This document shows positions 43,236 to 53,145 of a DNA stretch of 64,000 nt, in pieces. The position numbers and the translations under genes were made by a program. The notes beneath the pieces are model-generated. The model was given only the letters and a program-made list of their open reading frames with translations, did no database searches and was not told where the DNA came from. Source of the stretch: Locusta migratoria (lineage: Eukaryota; Arthropoda; Insecta; Orthoptera; Acrididae); contig CM048744.1 of assembly GCA_026315105.1 (NCBI GenBank), forward strand, positions 313,231,270 through 313,295,269, written 5' to 3'. Numbering within the stretch: position 1 is the first letter of the stretch; each line of letters starts with the position of its first letter.

Positions 43236-43844
43236 ATCTGATTTTTCTTATTTTATTGGGATGGTCATGTCTCCCTAAGTAGGTGGGTGCTAGCAAAATA
43301 TTTTCACATTCAGAAGTAAAAGTCGGTGATTGAAACTTCGCAAACAGATCACGCCGCAATGAATAACGTCTTTCTTTTAATGATTTCCACCCCAACACGT
43401 GCAACATTTCCGTGACGCTTTCGCCCCCCCCCCCCCCGTAACGCGTAACGTGATAAAAACAAAAAGAGCTGCCCTTCTCTGAACCTTCTCAATGTCTTCC
43501 GACAGTCCCACCTGGTGAGGGTCCCACAAGGGGCAACAGTACTCCAGGAGAGGACGCACAAGTGTGATATAGGCAGTCTCTTTGGTGGAGATTGTGCATC
43601 ATCGAAGCTACCGCTTGCAATGAGTTGTTCGTCATTATCATCCCTATTATCATCATTATGTGTTAGTGTTACAACAGCATCTAACTTATGACCATATTTC
43701 TGTACCAATAGTCAGCACAGATTCAAAAAGTATCGCTCTTGCGAAACACAGCTTGCCCTTTATTCACATGAAGTGTTAAGTGCCATCGACAAGGGATCTC
43801 AAATCGATTCCATATTTCTGGATTTCCGGAAGGCTTTTGATACT
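43236..43844 (+). repeat. 609-bp direct repeat, right copy
   Basis: Apparently identical to 30938-31546 (see there). It starts right after the first base of the 5' LTR of the right arm and continues into the LINE reverse transcriptase without a break. Confidence 0.9.
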
Positions 43845-44890
43845 GTACCCCACAAGCGGCTTCTAATGAAATTGCGTGCTTATGGAATATCTCCCCAATT
43901 GTGCGATTGGATTCACGATTTCCTATCAGAAAGGACACAGTTCGTTGTAATTGACGGTAAGTCATCGAGTAAAACAGAAGTGATATCTGGCGTTCCACAG
44001 GGAAGCGTTATAGGTCCGCTACTCTTCCTCGTGTTTATAAACGATTTAGGAGATAATCTGAAGATAATCTGAATAGCTCCCTTAGACTGTACGCGGATGA
44101 TGCTGTCGTTTATCGGTCAGTGGAGTCAACAGAGGATCAAAAGCAACTGCAAAGCGATTTAGACAAAATTTCTATTTGGTGCGAAAATTGGCAATTGACA
44201 CTAAATAAAGAAAAGTGTGAAGTAATACACACGACCACTAAAAGAAATTCGCTGAACTTCAATTACGCGATAAATCAGTCAAACCTTAAGGTCGTAAATT
44301 CTACCAAATACCTATGAGTTACAATTACGAACAACTTTGACTGGAGAGAACACATAGAAAATATTGTGCGGAAGACGAACCAAAGGTTACGTTTCATTGG
44401 CAGAACGCTTAGAAGATGCACCAGCTCCACCAAAGAGACTGCCTACATCACACTTGTACTGTTGCCCCTTGTGGGACCCTCACCAGGTGGGACTGACGGA
44501 AGATATTGAGAAGGTTCAGAGAAGGGCAGCTCGTTTTGTTTTATCACGTTACCGGGGGGGGGGGGGAAGCGTCACGGAAATGTTGCACGAATTGGGGTGG
44601 AAATCATTAAAAGAAAGACGTTATTCATTGCGGCGCGATCTGTTTGCGAAGTTTCAATCACCGACTTTTAGTTCTGAATGTGAAAATATTTTGCTAGCAA
44701 CCACCTAATTAGGGAGACATGACCATCCCAATAAAATAAGAGAAATCAGATCGAAAACGGAACGATTTAGGTGTTCTTTCTTCCCGCGCGCTAATAGAGA
44801 ATGGAACGGTAGGGAAAAGTTATGAAAGTGGTTAATGAACCCTCTGCCAGGCACTTAAATGTGATTTGCAGAGTATCTATGTAGATGTAG
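43710..44890 (+). mobile_element. CR1/L2-like LINE, sense, from reverse transcriptase to 3' end
   Basis: It reads IDSIFLDFRKAFDTVPHKRL, SPQLCDWIHDFLSERTQFVV, VISGVPQGSVIGPLLFLVFI, a frameshift around 44060, RLYADDAVVYRSV (catalytic YADD), DLDKISIWCENWQLTLNKEK and LWDPHQVGLTEDIEKVQRRA. A run of 13 G sits at 44554-44566, the same place where the antisense copy has 14 C. The 3' end is CAGAGTATCTATGTAGATGTAG. A deletion of about 17 bp relative to the antisense copy lies near 44459. Confidence 0.88.
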
Positions 44891-45039
44891 ATACGAGAAA
44901 GCATGCAAATAATTCATCTTCTACACTAATACCATCTTCACGAACTTCATCTCAACCAATCGCAATACATTAGCAGGATAGATTAGCAATCGCCGTCCCA
45001 TCTGACGCTTCACCACACAAATAACATCACAAAACGCAA

Positions 45040-45560
45040 CTTCGGAGGCACACTGCACCGTCCCTACTGGCGAACCGACAGGTCAAAGTGCAATGCGGCA
45101 TGGCACACGCAGAGGCCTCTAACGGACGACTGCAGCGTTTTGCAGATGCGGGAGTATCACTAGTGCAATAAAGGATCTTTACATTATCTCTCATACGATT
45201 TTGGTGTATATGTGTTTGTTCGAGCCCAAGTACTTTCCTTGTCAGTGTCCTTTTTGCCTTCCTCCACCGCTCTGCGTCACTATTTTTTTTTGAGGTTCCC
45301 TCTTCCACACTGGGTATCCCTCTATTTGGCGTCCCCCCCCCCCATTCGGCGTCCCACCCCTGATCAGTGACCTTCTTTTTGGCAATACTTCTTCCACTCC
45401 CCACCATGGCGACGTTTTTGGCTTGTCAGGGACACGTCACCTTTTCTTGGAGACTATTTGGCGCTCCTCTGTGAGTGCTGCCTGAGGCAAACACCCTATT
45501 TGCCCCCTCCCATTTCCCAAACTAGATCTGGCACTGCCCAATAGTGGGTTGCGGGATCTA
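45040..45560 (-). repeat. Dispersed repeat, antisense, partner of 30287-30660
   Basis: On the minus strand it contains CAACCCACTATTGGGCAGTG, AGGGTGTTTGCCTCAGGCAG and ACAAGGAAAGTACTTGGGC, with a short C run at 45336-45345. It shares motif order with 30287-30660. The element class is not recognised. Confidence 0.45.
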
Positions 45561-45720
45561 TTTCAGGTGCTTCACCAGATCGGGCGACTATCTAAGGGAA
45601 TTATCTTATCGATTGAAATAAGTGAATTTGTCCGTCTTATTACTTTCATTGTATTATTTTCCACGCAATATAATAACAGTTATACAGCTTCTTTATTTAA
45701 AGTGATAATACAGATTAATA

Positions 45721-47262
45721 CTGGGTGTCCAGAAATGGGCTCCCTGATTTCAAAATTAAATATCTCGAAAACAAAGATCGATAGAGGAATGCAGTAAACG
45801 GTATGTTTATTGTGAAAGCTGGAAGAAATTTATACAGCAGTTTGAAATAATAGTTACAAAAGCTGCTAACAGATGGCGTTGTACGCTGTACTGCTCACAT
45901 CAGCATACATAAGTGAAATAATCGTATGAAACCACTCTTTGCAAACAATCATGTTTTCAAAATGTTCACCATTGGCACTACAGAGGTGGCGCAAACGAAG
46001 AATGAAATTCGCCATCACATTTCGTAGTTCTCAACCGAAATGGATTCACATGCCACAGAGATCGCCGATTCAAGCTAGTCCAGCGTGGCGGGACGCTTTG
46101 GGTGGACCATGTCTTTCACTGTGCCCCAGGAAAAAAGTCACAGGAAGAAAAATCCGGCGAATATGGAGGCCAACCCATGCCTGCACCAGTAAATTTGGGA
46201 TATTCCAAAGCAATGACTCGATTCCCGAAGTATTCCTCAAGAAAGCGAAACACGTGTTCGGTCCTATGTGGTCGGACTTCATCTTGCATAAACCATTCAG
46301 TACCTGGTCTGTCCTCTAACGCTTGCTGTGTGGCGACAAATTGTTCCAAAATTGCAACGTAACGTGCACCAGTGACCGTTTCTCGAATGAAAAAAGGGCC
46401 AATAATGCCTCTGCTGCATACTGCAGCCCACACAGTAACTTTAAGAGAATACAGGGGTTTCGCTTCACACCAATATCGCTTTTCGGAACCCCAAAATCGC
46501 CAGTTCTGCTTATTCACGTATCCATTCAGGTGGAAGTGTGCTTCATCTGTAAACCAGATGCAGCCAACATCAAATCCTTCACTATCAATCATTGTGCGCA
46601 TCTGATTAGCAAAGGCAACCCTTCGTTGCACAGCTCGTACGGGTATGGCCTGCTGCGTTTGAACTGTGAATGGAAACATGTGTAGACTCTTTCTCAGTAC
46701 TTTTTGCGTGCTGCAATGCTTCAAACCAGTCTGAGATGCAATTCTACTGACGGATGACATTGGATATCGCTGAATAATTCCTGAAACTGTGGCGATATTT
46801 TTAGGCGTAACTGCGGTTTGCTTGCGGCCAACATGCCCCACTAGATCATCAGTTACGTTGCCTATTCGTTGAAATTTTGTCCCTTTGGAACATTAAACCG
46901 TGCTAGAAAACTTCACCTTGTAGCTGTAGAACTCTCTCCTAACCTGTGGTACTCTAACACAAGAAAAACGCGTTGCTCAATGGAGTACATGGTTTTAATC
47001 TCTTCCTTCGGTACGCTAACCTCCTTTCACGTTTCAAAATTGGAACTGATCGCTCTGGGCTTCGGATCACTATTTATACTAGGCATTACGTATGGCGATT
47101 AAAGAGCAATCTGTTAGCAGCTTTTGTAACTGTTATTTCAAACTGCTGTATAAACTTCTTACAGCTTTCACAATAAACATACCGTTTACTGCGTTCCTCT
47201 ATCGATCTTTGTTTTCGAAATATTTAATTTTGAAATCAGGGAGTCCTTTTCTGGACACCCTG
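45721..47262 (-). mobile_element. Mariner-like transposon with ~154-bp terminal inverted repeats
   Basis: Inverted arms 45721-45874 and 47109-47262 start CTGGGTGTCCAGAAA and CAGGGTGTCCAGAAA and are well conserved along their whole length. TA flanks both ends (45719-45720 and 47263-47264). The transposase is on the minus strand. Arms of this length are long for mariner. Confidence 0.92.
45950..46841 (-). pseudogene. Mariner-like transposase, one C-terminal frameshift
   Basis: The open part (241 codons from 46841) has TPKNIATVSGIIQRYPMSSV, a VSRIASQTGL helix-turn-helix, CIWFTDEAHFHLNGYVNKQN (first Asp), VTVWAAVCSRGIIGPFFI, WFMQDEVRPHRTEHVFRFLE (second Asp) and YPKFTGAGMGWPPYSPDFSS-CDFF (third Asp region). 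After about 46116 a frameshift moves the C-terminal part (WGTVKDMV...ISVENYEM) to another frame. Some N-terminal sequence is also probably missing or frame-shifted upstream of 46841. Of the mariner-like copies here this is the most intact. Confidence 0.88.
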
Positions 47263-47339
47263 TATTTTAACATTAAGGTAATTAACTGATATTTTTATTC
47301 ATATTCAAGGAACTTACGACATTAACTCCAAATGGGTAA

Positions 47340-47425
47340 AGTTGAAAATGTGTACCCAGCTGGGATTCGAACCTGGGTCTCCTACTTCCTTAGCACTTGC
47401 ACTGACCTCTACACAGCACTCACCA
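47340..47425 (-). repeat. tRNA-like repeat fragment, antisense
   Basis: CCCAGCTGGGATTCGAACCTGGGTC is an antisense B-box and T arm, followed by CTCCTACTTCCTTAGCACTT and a further 40 bases in the place of the anticodon and D arms. It resembles the head of another tRNA-derived repeat, not a tRNA gene. Confidence 0.45.
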
Positions 47426-47821
47426 CAACTGTCCGGACTACTCTAGCTCACCTTCCGTCAGATACAAATTCGCAATTTTTTCCCTGCCTACTATTACTCA
47501 AACTAGCGTTTATTTATTTGTATTATTATTTTCATGCTGATTCTCACCAAAGTAAGAGGCTAGGAGTGCCTCCGCACTGAAGACAGCATAGACACCACAT
47601 TTATATAATTTATAAAATAAGCCGATGACAGACAATGATCCGTTCTTCGGTGAATAATCCCATATTTTACAAACCGCGCTGGCGTGAATGAGGTGCCCGT
47701 GCACCCACATTGAGTGAAATCTCAAAAAGCTCCAAATATCGTGCAAAGCATTGCTGTGAAGCGGTGGTAGACGCTGCGACCCAGCTGACAGGTTCAGCGT
47801 GAGAACACGTGTCATTGCAAC

Positions 47822-48212
47822 GTGGAGCGCAAAATGGGGCAACGCATTAACATTAAGTTTCGTTTCAAATTGACCAAAACGGCGACGGAAACTTATGGGA
47901 TGTTAGTGCAAGTGTATAGCGTTGAAGCAGTGAGTAAACAGTGTGTGTGGGATTCCATGCGGAGATCCAACAACACATTACCTCACTGCTTCGAGCGTTT
48001 CCACAAGAAGCGTTTGCTGAAGTTTCCAACAGCTGTACAACCGATCTCAGAAGTTTATTGTAGCAAAGGGCGATCACTTTGAAGGCCAAAATTTGACACG
48101 ATGGCTATTTAGAGAAGTATTTTAAAGAGTATTCTCTTCATTAAAACCTAAGTATTTGCAAATATTTACTAGTTTTTATTTTTATTCCCAAACGGGCACT
48201 ACTTTACGGACG
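47822..48212 (+). mobile_element. Mariner-like element reduced to transposase N- and C-terminus
   Basis: MGQRINIKFRFKLTKTATET and MLVQVYSVEAVSKQCVW are the start of the helix-turn-helix domain of SETMAR-type mariner transposases. About 80 bases later another frame gives FQQLYNRSQKFIVAKGDHFE, the C-terminal end of such enzymes. The catalytic core has been deleted. The 3' end near CAAACGGGCACTACTTTACG is a probable terminal repeat; the 5' end was not found. Confidence 0.6.
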
Positions 48213-48223
48213 CCCATCATACT

Positions 48224-49219
48224 CGGCCCATAAGCGAGGCCAACGAGAATGACATGCCGCGGCTCGGACGTCATGTCACGTGCCTGAGCCGTTGAGATCG
48301 CTAGCTGACTGCTAGTAGTCTAGTGTAGTTCGCGAACGAACTAGTTCGGAAGAGCGCTCCCACAAGTGAACTACGCTAACTAGTTCGCATATCCCTCGCC
48401 TCTTGGTTCGTTCGCTCTGTTTCCAAAGACTGACGGGTAATAGCGAGAGGGCGCGAGAGCGCGCAGAATTGCGTGATTCCCTTCTGCCAGTTGCCGTCAT
48501 TTCGAGCTGAGATGCAACTCAGCTGTAGTTTTAGTAGCGGTAGCAAAAGCCAAAACGACCGGACGAACTAAAAAGAGCGATCTACTTCGCGGCCAAGCTG
48601 TGAACTAAAAGGAGAGCTACCGGTCGCGAACTAAAATATGCGCGATAGGTCGCGAACTAAAATATGCGCGATAGGTCGCGAACTAAAATATGCGCGATAG
48701 GTCGCGAACAGAATTAAAAATCACGTGTTTGCCTTCTGCTGATGAGAGCGATTTCGAGGTTAGCGTCTGCTTGCTAGATTACATAGTGCAGTGCTACAAA
48801 ATTTCTGCTCTGAAGTATTCTGCACTCTGCAACATCTGACTAATAAATTCCATAATGCCAAGATATAGCGATAACTCTAAACTTAAACGCGAGAAATTGT
48901 CCACAAACTGTTTCTGTTGGTTTGCATGATATCGTTAGCGGCTCAAGCAGCAAGCGCATGAAGCAGCTAGGTGGGGGAACTTCTCCCTACACCTGCATGC
49001 GCAGACCACGCCGCTCAGCCGTCACTGGGAGCGGACGAAATAAAAGAACAAACTGAAGTGAACGCTCCCGGTCGCGAACTATAATGCGCAAGCCTAGCTG
49101 CTAGGACACAGCCCATTGTCTCATAGCTGCTAGCCAGTCAGCTAGCGATCTCGACGACTCAGGCAGGTGACATGACGTCAAAGCCGCGGCATGTCTTTCT
49201 CGTTGGCCTCGGCCATAAG
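48224..49219. mobile_element. Foldback element with ~95-bp inverted ends
   Basis: The left end (48224-48320) and right end (49125-49219) are reverse complements with few differences, sharing CGAGGCCAACGAGAA, GACATGCCGCGGCT, GACGTCATGTCAC and GAGATCGCTAGCTGACTG. The interior is rich in GTTCGCGAAC-like palindromes and holds a 26-bp tandem array. No coding frame for a transposase was seen. Target duplication unclear. Class unknown. Confidence 0.75.
48623..48709 (+). repeat. 26-bp tandem repeat, 3.3 copies
   Basis: GTCGCGAACTAAAATATGCG-CGATAG is repeated three times without change, then GTCGCGAAC. Diverged forms lie just upstream (GCGGCCAAGCTGTGAACTAA) and at 49072-49095 (GGTCGCGAACTATAATGCGC). 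Confidence 0.92.
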
Positions 49220-49357
49220 GCACTGACATCATGCCAGCTGCGAATGCACAGAAGCTTCTTAAAATCTGCACAGTCGACCTGTACTTCAGACCCTGATGCG
49301 GTGTAGTCTAGACGTAGCGTGTATAGTGAAGTGCCATATATTTTAGATAACCGTGTA

Positions 49358-50992
49358 GGGGAGAGCGGGGCAAGACGGGATACTTAAGCACTTAACAATT
49401 TTTTGTATGCTTGCAAAATGCTCTAGTAAAATACCAGATATTCCACCTTAAACTTCAGTATTTCTAGAGTTTATATAAAAAAATAGGACCAAAATTGTTA
49501 GTATTTACTATTTAAAAAAATTTATTTTCCCAGGGTTTACCATGTACCCCATCTTGCCCTACAGTGAGGGCAAGATGGGGTACGCTGGTGGAAAAAGATG
49601 AGTTAGAACACAGGTTTACAAATTTATAAGAGAATTATTCTAATATCTGATGAAAATCCATAAAGTAAACACTTTGTGATGTTAAAGAACGGTTTATTGT
49701 TATTCAGTTAATATCGTCGTTTTGTAAGCAAACTTCACACACATGATGTACCCCGTCATCCTCGTCCTCTTCTCCCTCACGTGTACAGTGAGCCCATTTT
49801 TTGCAAGAGACGCGTGACACCCATCCTTCTGTTGACTGCGAGTAGAAACAGCCGCAATACAGGCACGCGGTGTCTTCTTCTAATGTGCTTTCTTCTTCAA
49901 TTTTTTATCTTCTTTGCCAAGTTCGTCAATGCTTTTTTATTCCTCCCACTATTGCCTTTACAAAGAAAGAAGGATTTTTTAACAGTGTTTTCAAGTGAAT
50001 CTTTCCTTCTTGTTCCATCTTTTTTCCAGGCTTAATTTTACTTGCACTGTCCAGGAATTCTCTTCTCTGAGGGGAACTAGTAACAACAACCGTTTTTCCT
50101 TTTTTGAGGACTGTTTTTCGGGTGTTTTTCTTTCCGACATGACGGATCGGGACAAACTGTTCAGGTGAAACAGCAAATAACCTTGACTGGCGTTGTTCTC
50201 AGAAGCCTGCTTGTTTGTAGTGTGGTAATTGGAGTTATCATCATTCCAAAATAAGCACCCTGAGCTTAGGCCTACAGCAAGCCCATCTTGCTCTTTAGTA
50301 CCGGTTTGGTTGACAGGACCATCGCTTGTCTCTGACGTAAACTGCTTATGTGAACCAACTGAAGTCTCTTCTTGGTCATTATTGACAGAAACGTTAGCGG
50401 CCTCACTTGTACTTAAAGGAGTGTCTGTAGTGACAGAAGCTTCAAACACTTAATCTGGGAAGATGTTTGTTTCGAAAGGGCAGATTCATGTTTTATTTTA
50501 CTGTTTATGGCAGTCAACGTGGTTGTAGTTAATTTTACGTGATGTAGGGCAAGACGGCGTACCTTGTGGGAGGGCAAGATGAGGTACTCCATATTGCCCT
50601 GCCACTAGGTACCCCGTCTTGCCCCCAGGGACCATTCTTACGTTAGTTTAATATTATAGCACCAGGGATATATTCCATTAGTTATTGCATGCATTAATTT
50701 ATTGCCAAATAAGCTGTTTTATCATTGATACTACTTAAGAGTATGAGAAACAATTACTTCTCTTACCTTTTCACGTCTGAAAATGACGAAAAATTATATC
50801 AGCACAGACGAAAACACGTTTGGATGTATTCACTCCGAATGGTTTGCTCAAAATGGCTGCCAGCACTGTCAGGCACTAGCATAGCAAGTGCCTACTACTT
50901 CAACTATTCGCCACTAGTTTGCTGTTATCTGTCGTGGTAGAAATTACAAAAACCCCGCCTTGCCCTCCACCCCATCTTGCCCCGCTCTCCCC
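49358..50992 (-). mobile_element. pogo/Tigger-like DNA transposon
   Basis: Inverted ends GGGGAGAGCGGGGCAAGACG / its complement are flanked by TA (49356-49357 and 50993-50994). The core GGGCAAGATGGGGTAC recurs inside at about 49545-49582 and 50545-50635, in both orientations, as subterminal repeats. The only coding remnant is the C-terminal region of a transposase on the minus strand. Confidence 0.8.
49740..50449 (-). pseudogene. pogo-like transposase C-terminal region with PHD-like Cys/His cluster
   Basis: A Ser/Thr-rich open frame (50449-49991; EASVTTDTPLSTSEAANVSV...) leads into a shifted frame with a Lys/Glu-rich stretch. It ends in a cluster reading C-x2-C, W-x2-C-x2-C-x2-W-A-H-C and finally VHHVCEVC (about 49740-49860). 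Such PHD-like tails close many insect Tigger/jerky-type transposases. The DNA-binding and DDE parts are absent. Confidence 0.6.
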
Positions 50993-51114
50993 TATGTGTT
51001 AACGTTTGAGAGCATTCAGACAAATATAATAGATAAATCCTTTAGTTTCATAAATTAGAATGCTCACATGGTGTTAGCTGGCAGTGTTAGTGAGAGGTGT
51101 GTCGTGGCTTGCAG

Positions 51115-51244
51115 CTTGCGGCAGGACACAGCAGGGCGAGTGGCGGTGGATGGTGGCGCTGATCCGCTACGGCGAGGAGCACTTCTGCGGGGGCGCCCTC
51201 ATCTCCGAGACGCACGTGCTCACCGCCGCGCACTGCATCGAGCC
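51115..51244 (+). CDS. Clip-domain serine protease, exon with catalytic His
   Basis: The acceptor GGCTTGCAG and donor GTGAGT enclose 130 bp with two leading and two trailing bases. With the A left over from 30262 the start is T-CGRTQQGEWRWMVALI, then YGEEHFCGGALISETHVLTA and AHCIEP. C-G is the usual linker cysteine that bonds to the protease domain, and TAAHC holds the catalytic His. Between C-G and EWRW only RTQQG remains, where family members have an activation site such as RIVGG. Two other AG sites (10 and 20 bases in) give phases incompatible with the exon at 30150. Confidence 0.9.
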
Positions 51245-51395
51245 GTGAGTACCGCACTCTGCTCCTACTACCCAATGCTGCTTACTGCAGGAACTGCAAG
51301 GCAGGTAGAGTACGTACACGGTACAGTGACACAACACTGCACTCAGTGACCTGCACTCTTGCTTTATTGAAAAAATAATGCTGTCGTTTACCACC

Positions 51396-51514
51396 TGGCC
51401 ACCTCCTGCAATATGCTGATGACACCGTCTTCATTGTCCTTGCCCTTGGCCCTTCCCTCGCCCACGCCCAATACCTCATTCAATCCCATCTCTCCGAATT
51501 CTCCACTTGGTGTC
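51396..51514 (+). mobile_element. Jockey-like LINE fragment with YADD box
   Basis: It reads LQYADDTVFIVLALGPSLAH and QSHLSEFSTWC in one frame, the catalytic box and following helix of a non-LTR reverse transcriptase. At 51514 the sequence switches to antisense of material that is also found further right (52980-53030). Confidence 0.7.
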
Positions 51515-52325
51515 GGGACGGACGGCGTCATCCGGGAGGGGGAGGTGACGGAAGTTACCCACAGTCGGGGGTTCGAATGCCCCCTCGGGCATAGATACTT
51601 ATGCCATCCTTAGTATTAGCTAGTTCATAAGTAGTGTATACGTTTAGGGACTGATGACCCCGTAGTTAAGTCCCATGAGCTCTACAAACATTTGAACATT
51701 TTGTTACCCTCAGAGAGGATGTGAAGAGTGTGGAAGTGAAGGGAGGAAGGGATAACGAGTTATCGGTGTGGCAGGAGCCAAGGATGCAGCAAGAGACAGG
51801 ATACAATCGGGTCCTAGGAGTCAAGTTTGCAGGTTACATATCAGGGGTGGAGGTGTTCGAGGAACTTGAGCAGGTGTGGGAAAGGAATAAGGATACGAAG
51901 GATCCGGGTGGGGGAGGGGTGACGGATGCAGTAAGTGAGTCAAAGGGCGTGGTGTTCAATGACCTGGAGGGAGTGGTAGTGGGCAGGGGGAGCGGAAGCC
52001 CAAGTGGGGTGGAAGCAGCATAGGATAGGACGCATGATGGAATGGTATGTGAGTAGGATGGTGGAAGGGTTAAGGCCCCATGTCGGGCCAGAAAGGAGTT
52101 TGAGGAGGTTGAGGTGGGAGAGGGCTTTATCAAGGATTGTTTGAAGGTGGGGTTTCCAGGATAGGAAGTGGTCGAGGATAAAGCCTTGGTATTTGTGGGT
52201 TTTGGTTTGTGGGATGGGGCAATCACGGAGCGTAAGGTAGAGGTCGAGATGATGGAAGGACGGGTGGTGTGACGTATGATGATTGCCTGGGATTTGGTGG
52301 AGTTAATAGTGAGGAGCCTACCTTT
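51515..52325 (-). mobile_element. Same LINE, antisense segment forming a palindrome
   Basis: On the minus strand 52325-52023 gives TINSTKSQAIIIRHTTRPS and LSWKPHLQTILDKALSHLN in neighbouring frames. From 52021 leftward come a PTWASAPPAHYHSLQVIEHH stretch and the LINE C-terminus. Its outer ~500 bp are mirrored at 52326-53030. A SINE (51560-51702) is present at the position where the mirror arm also has one. Confidence 0.7.
51560..51702 (+). repeat. Family A SINE, head-truncated, left palindrome arm
   Basis: It starts at the B-box (GGGGGTTCGAATGCCCCC), lacks the A-box head, and ends ACATTTGAACATTTT. It sits between GAAGTTACC and GTTACCCTCAG. The mirror arm has the same truncated SINE at 52823-52960. 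Confidence 0.85.
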
Positions 52326-52543
52326 CCAGCATGTGTCCTGTGCTGCTTCCACCCCACTTGGGCTTCCGCTCCCCCTGCCCACTACCACTCCCTCCAGGTC
52401 ATTGAACACCACGCCCTCTGACTCACTTACTGCTTCTGTCACCCCTCCCCCACCCGGATCCTTCATGTCTTTATTCCTTTCTCACACCTGGTCAAGTTCC
52501 TCGAACACCTCCACCTCTGATATGTAACCCGCAAACTTGACTC

Positions 52544-52694
52544 AAAATGTTCAAATGTTTGTAAATCTATCGGACCACACTGCGTGGTCTTCAGTCCGTA
52601 GCTTACAAACTACTTAAACCTAGGTAAACTAACCTAAGGACAAACACACACGCCCATGCCCCAGGGAGGACTGGAAACTCCATGGCGAGCAACC
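52544..52694 (-). repeat. Family A SINE subfamily, antisense, only in the right arm
   Basis: Flanked by CAAACTTGACTC (52532-52543 and 52695-52706). The left arm has an uninterrupted CAAGTTTGCAGG-type sequence there (51823 onward), so this insertion came after the inverted duplication. The head is truncated. Confidence 0.88.
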
Positions 52695-52822
52695 CAAACT
52701 TGACTCCCAGGACCCGATTGTATCCTGTCTCTTGCTGCATCCTCGGCCCCTGCCACGCCGATACCTAGTTATTCCTTCCTCCCTTCACCTCCACACTCTT
52801 TACATCCTCTCTGAGTGTTAAC

Positions 52823-52960
52823 AAAATGTTCAAATGTTTGTAGAGCTTATGGGACTTAACTACGGGGTCATCAGTCCCTAAACCTACAAACTACTTATGA
52901 ACTAGCTAATACTAAGGACAGCACAAATATCCATGCCCAAGGGGAGATTCGAACCTCCGA
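52823..52960 (-). repeat. Family A SINE, head-truncated, right palindrome arm
   Basis: Mirror partner of 51560-51702, truncated at the same point and flanked by CTGAGTGTTAAC and CTGAGGGTAAC. The shared truncation and site show that it was present before the arms were formed. Confidence 0.85.
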
Positions 52961-53145
52961 CTGAGGGTAACTTCCGTCACTTCCCCCTCCCGGATGACGC
53001 CCTCCGTCCCGACATTTACCCGTCCTACCAACCATATTTGCACGCTCCCTCCCCCCTCCCGTGTCACTTGGCTTTCCCTCTCTCCCCTTTTCCTAGGAGT
53101 CCTTGTGTCGTCCCCTCTTCTCCCCACCGCCTGTCCCTTCCAATT

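Larger units (their letters stand above)
52326..53145 (+). mobile_element. Same LINE, sense segment, mirror arm
   Basis: The sense arm (CTTCCACCCCACTTGGGCTT...) mirrors 51515-52021, with the LQVIEHHA motif and the LINE C-terminal region. It is interrupted by two SINEs (52544-52694 and 52823-52960) and followed by C-rich sequence to 53145. Confidence 0.7.

Noticed and set aside
45421..45471. Candidate missing activation exon (AG ... CTCCTCT|GTGAGT)
   Set aside because: It has an acceptor and donor-like context, but the translation contains no activation motif and it lies in a dispersed repeat.
49360..49400. G-rich quadruplex-type regulatory element
   Set aside because: The G runs are the terminal repeat of the pogo-like transposon and recur at its other end.
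51834..52466. 210-codon Pro/Ser/Thr-rich frame on the minus strand
   Set aside because: It crosses the LINE palindrome centre and reads the LINE in a wrong frame; the true LINE motifs are in neighbouring frames.
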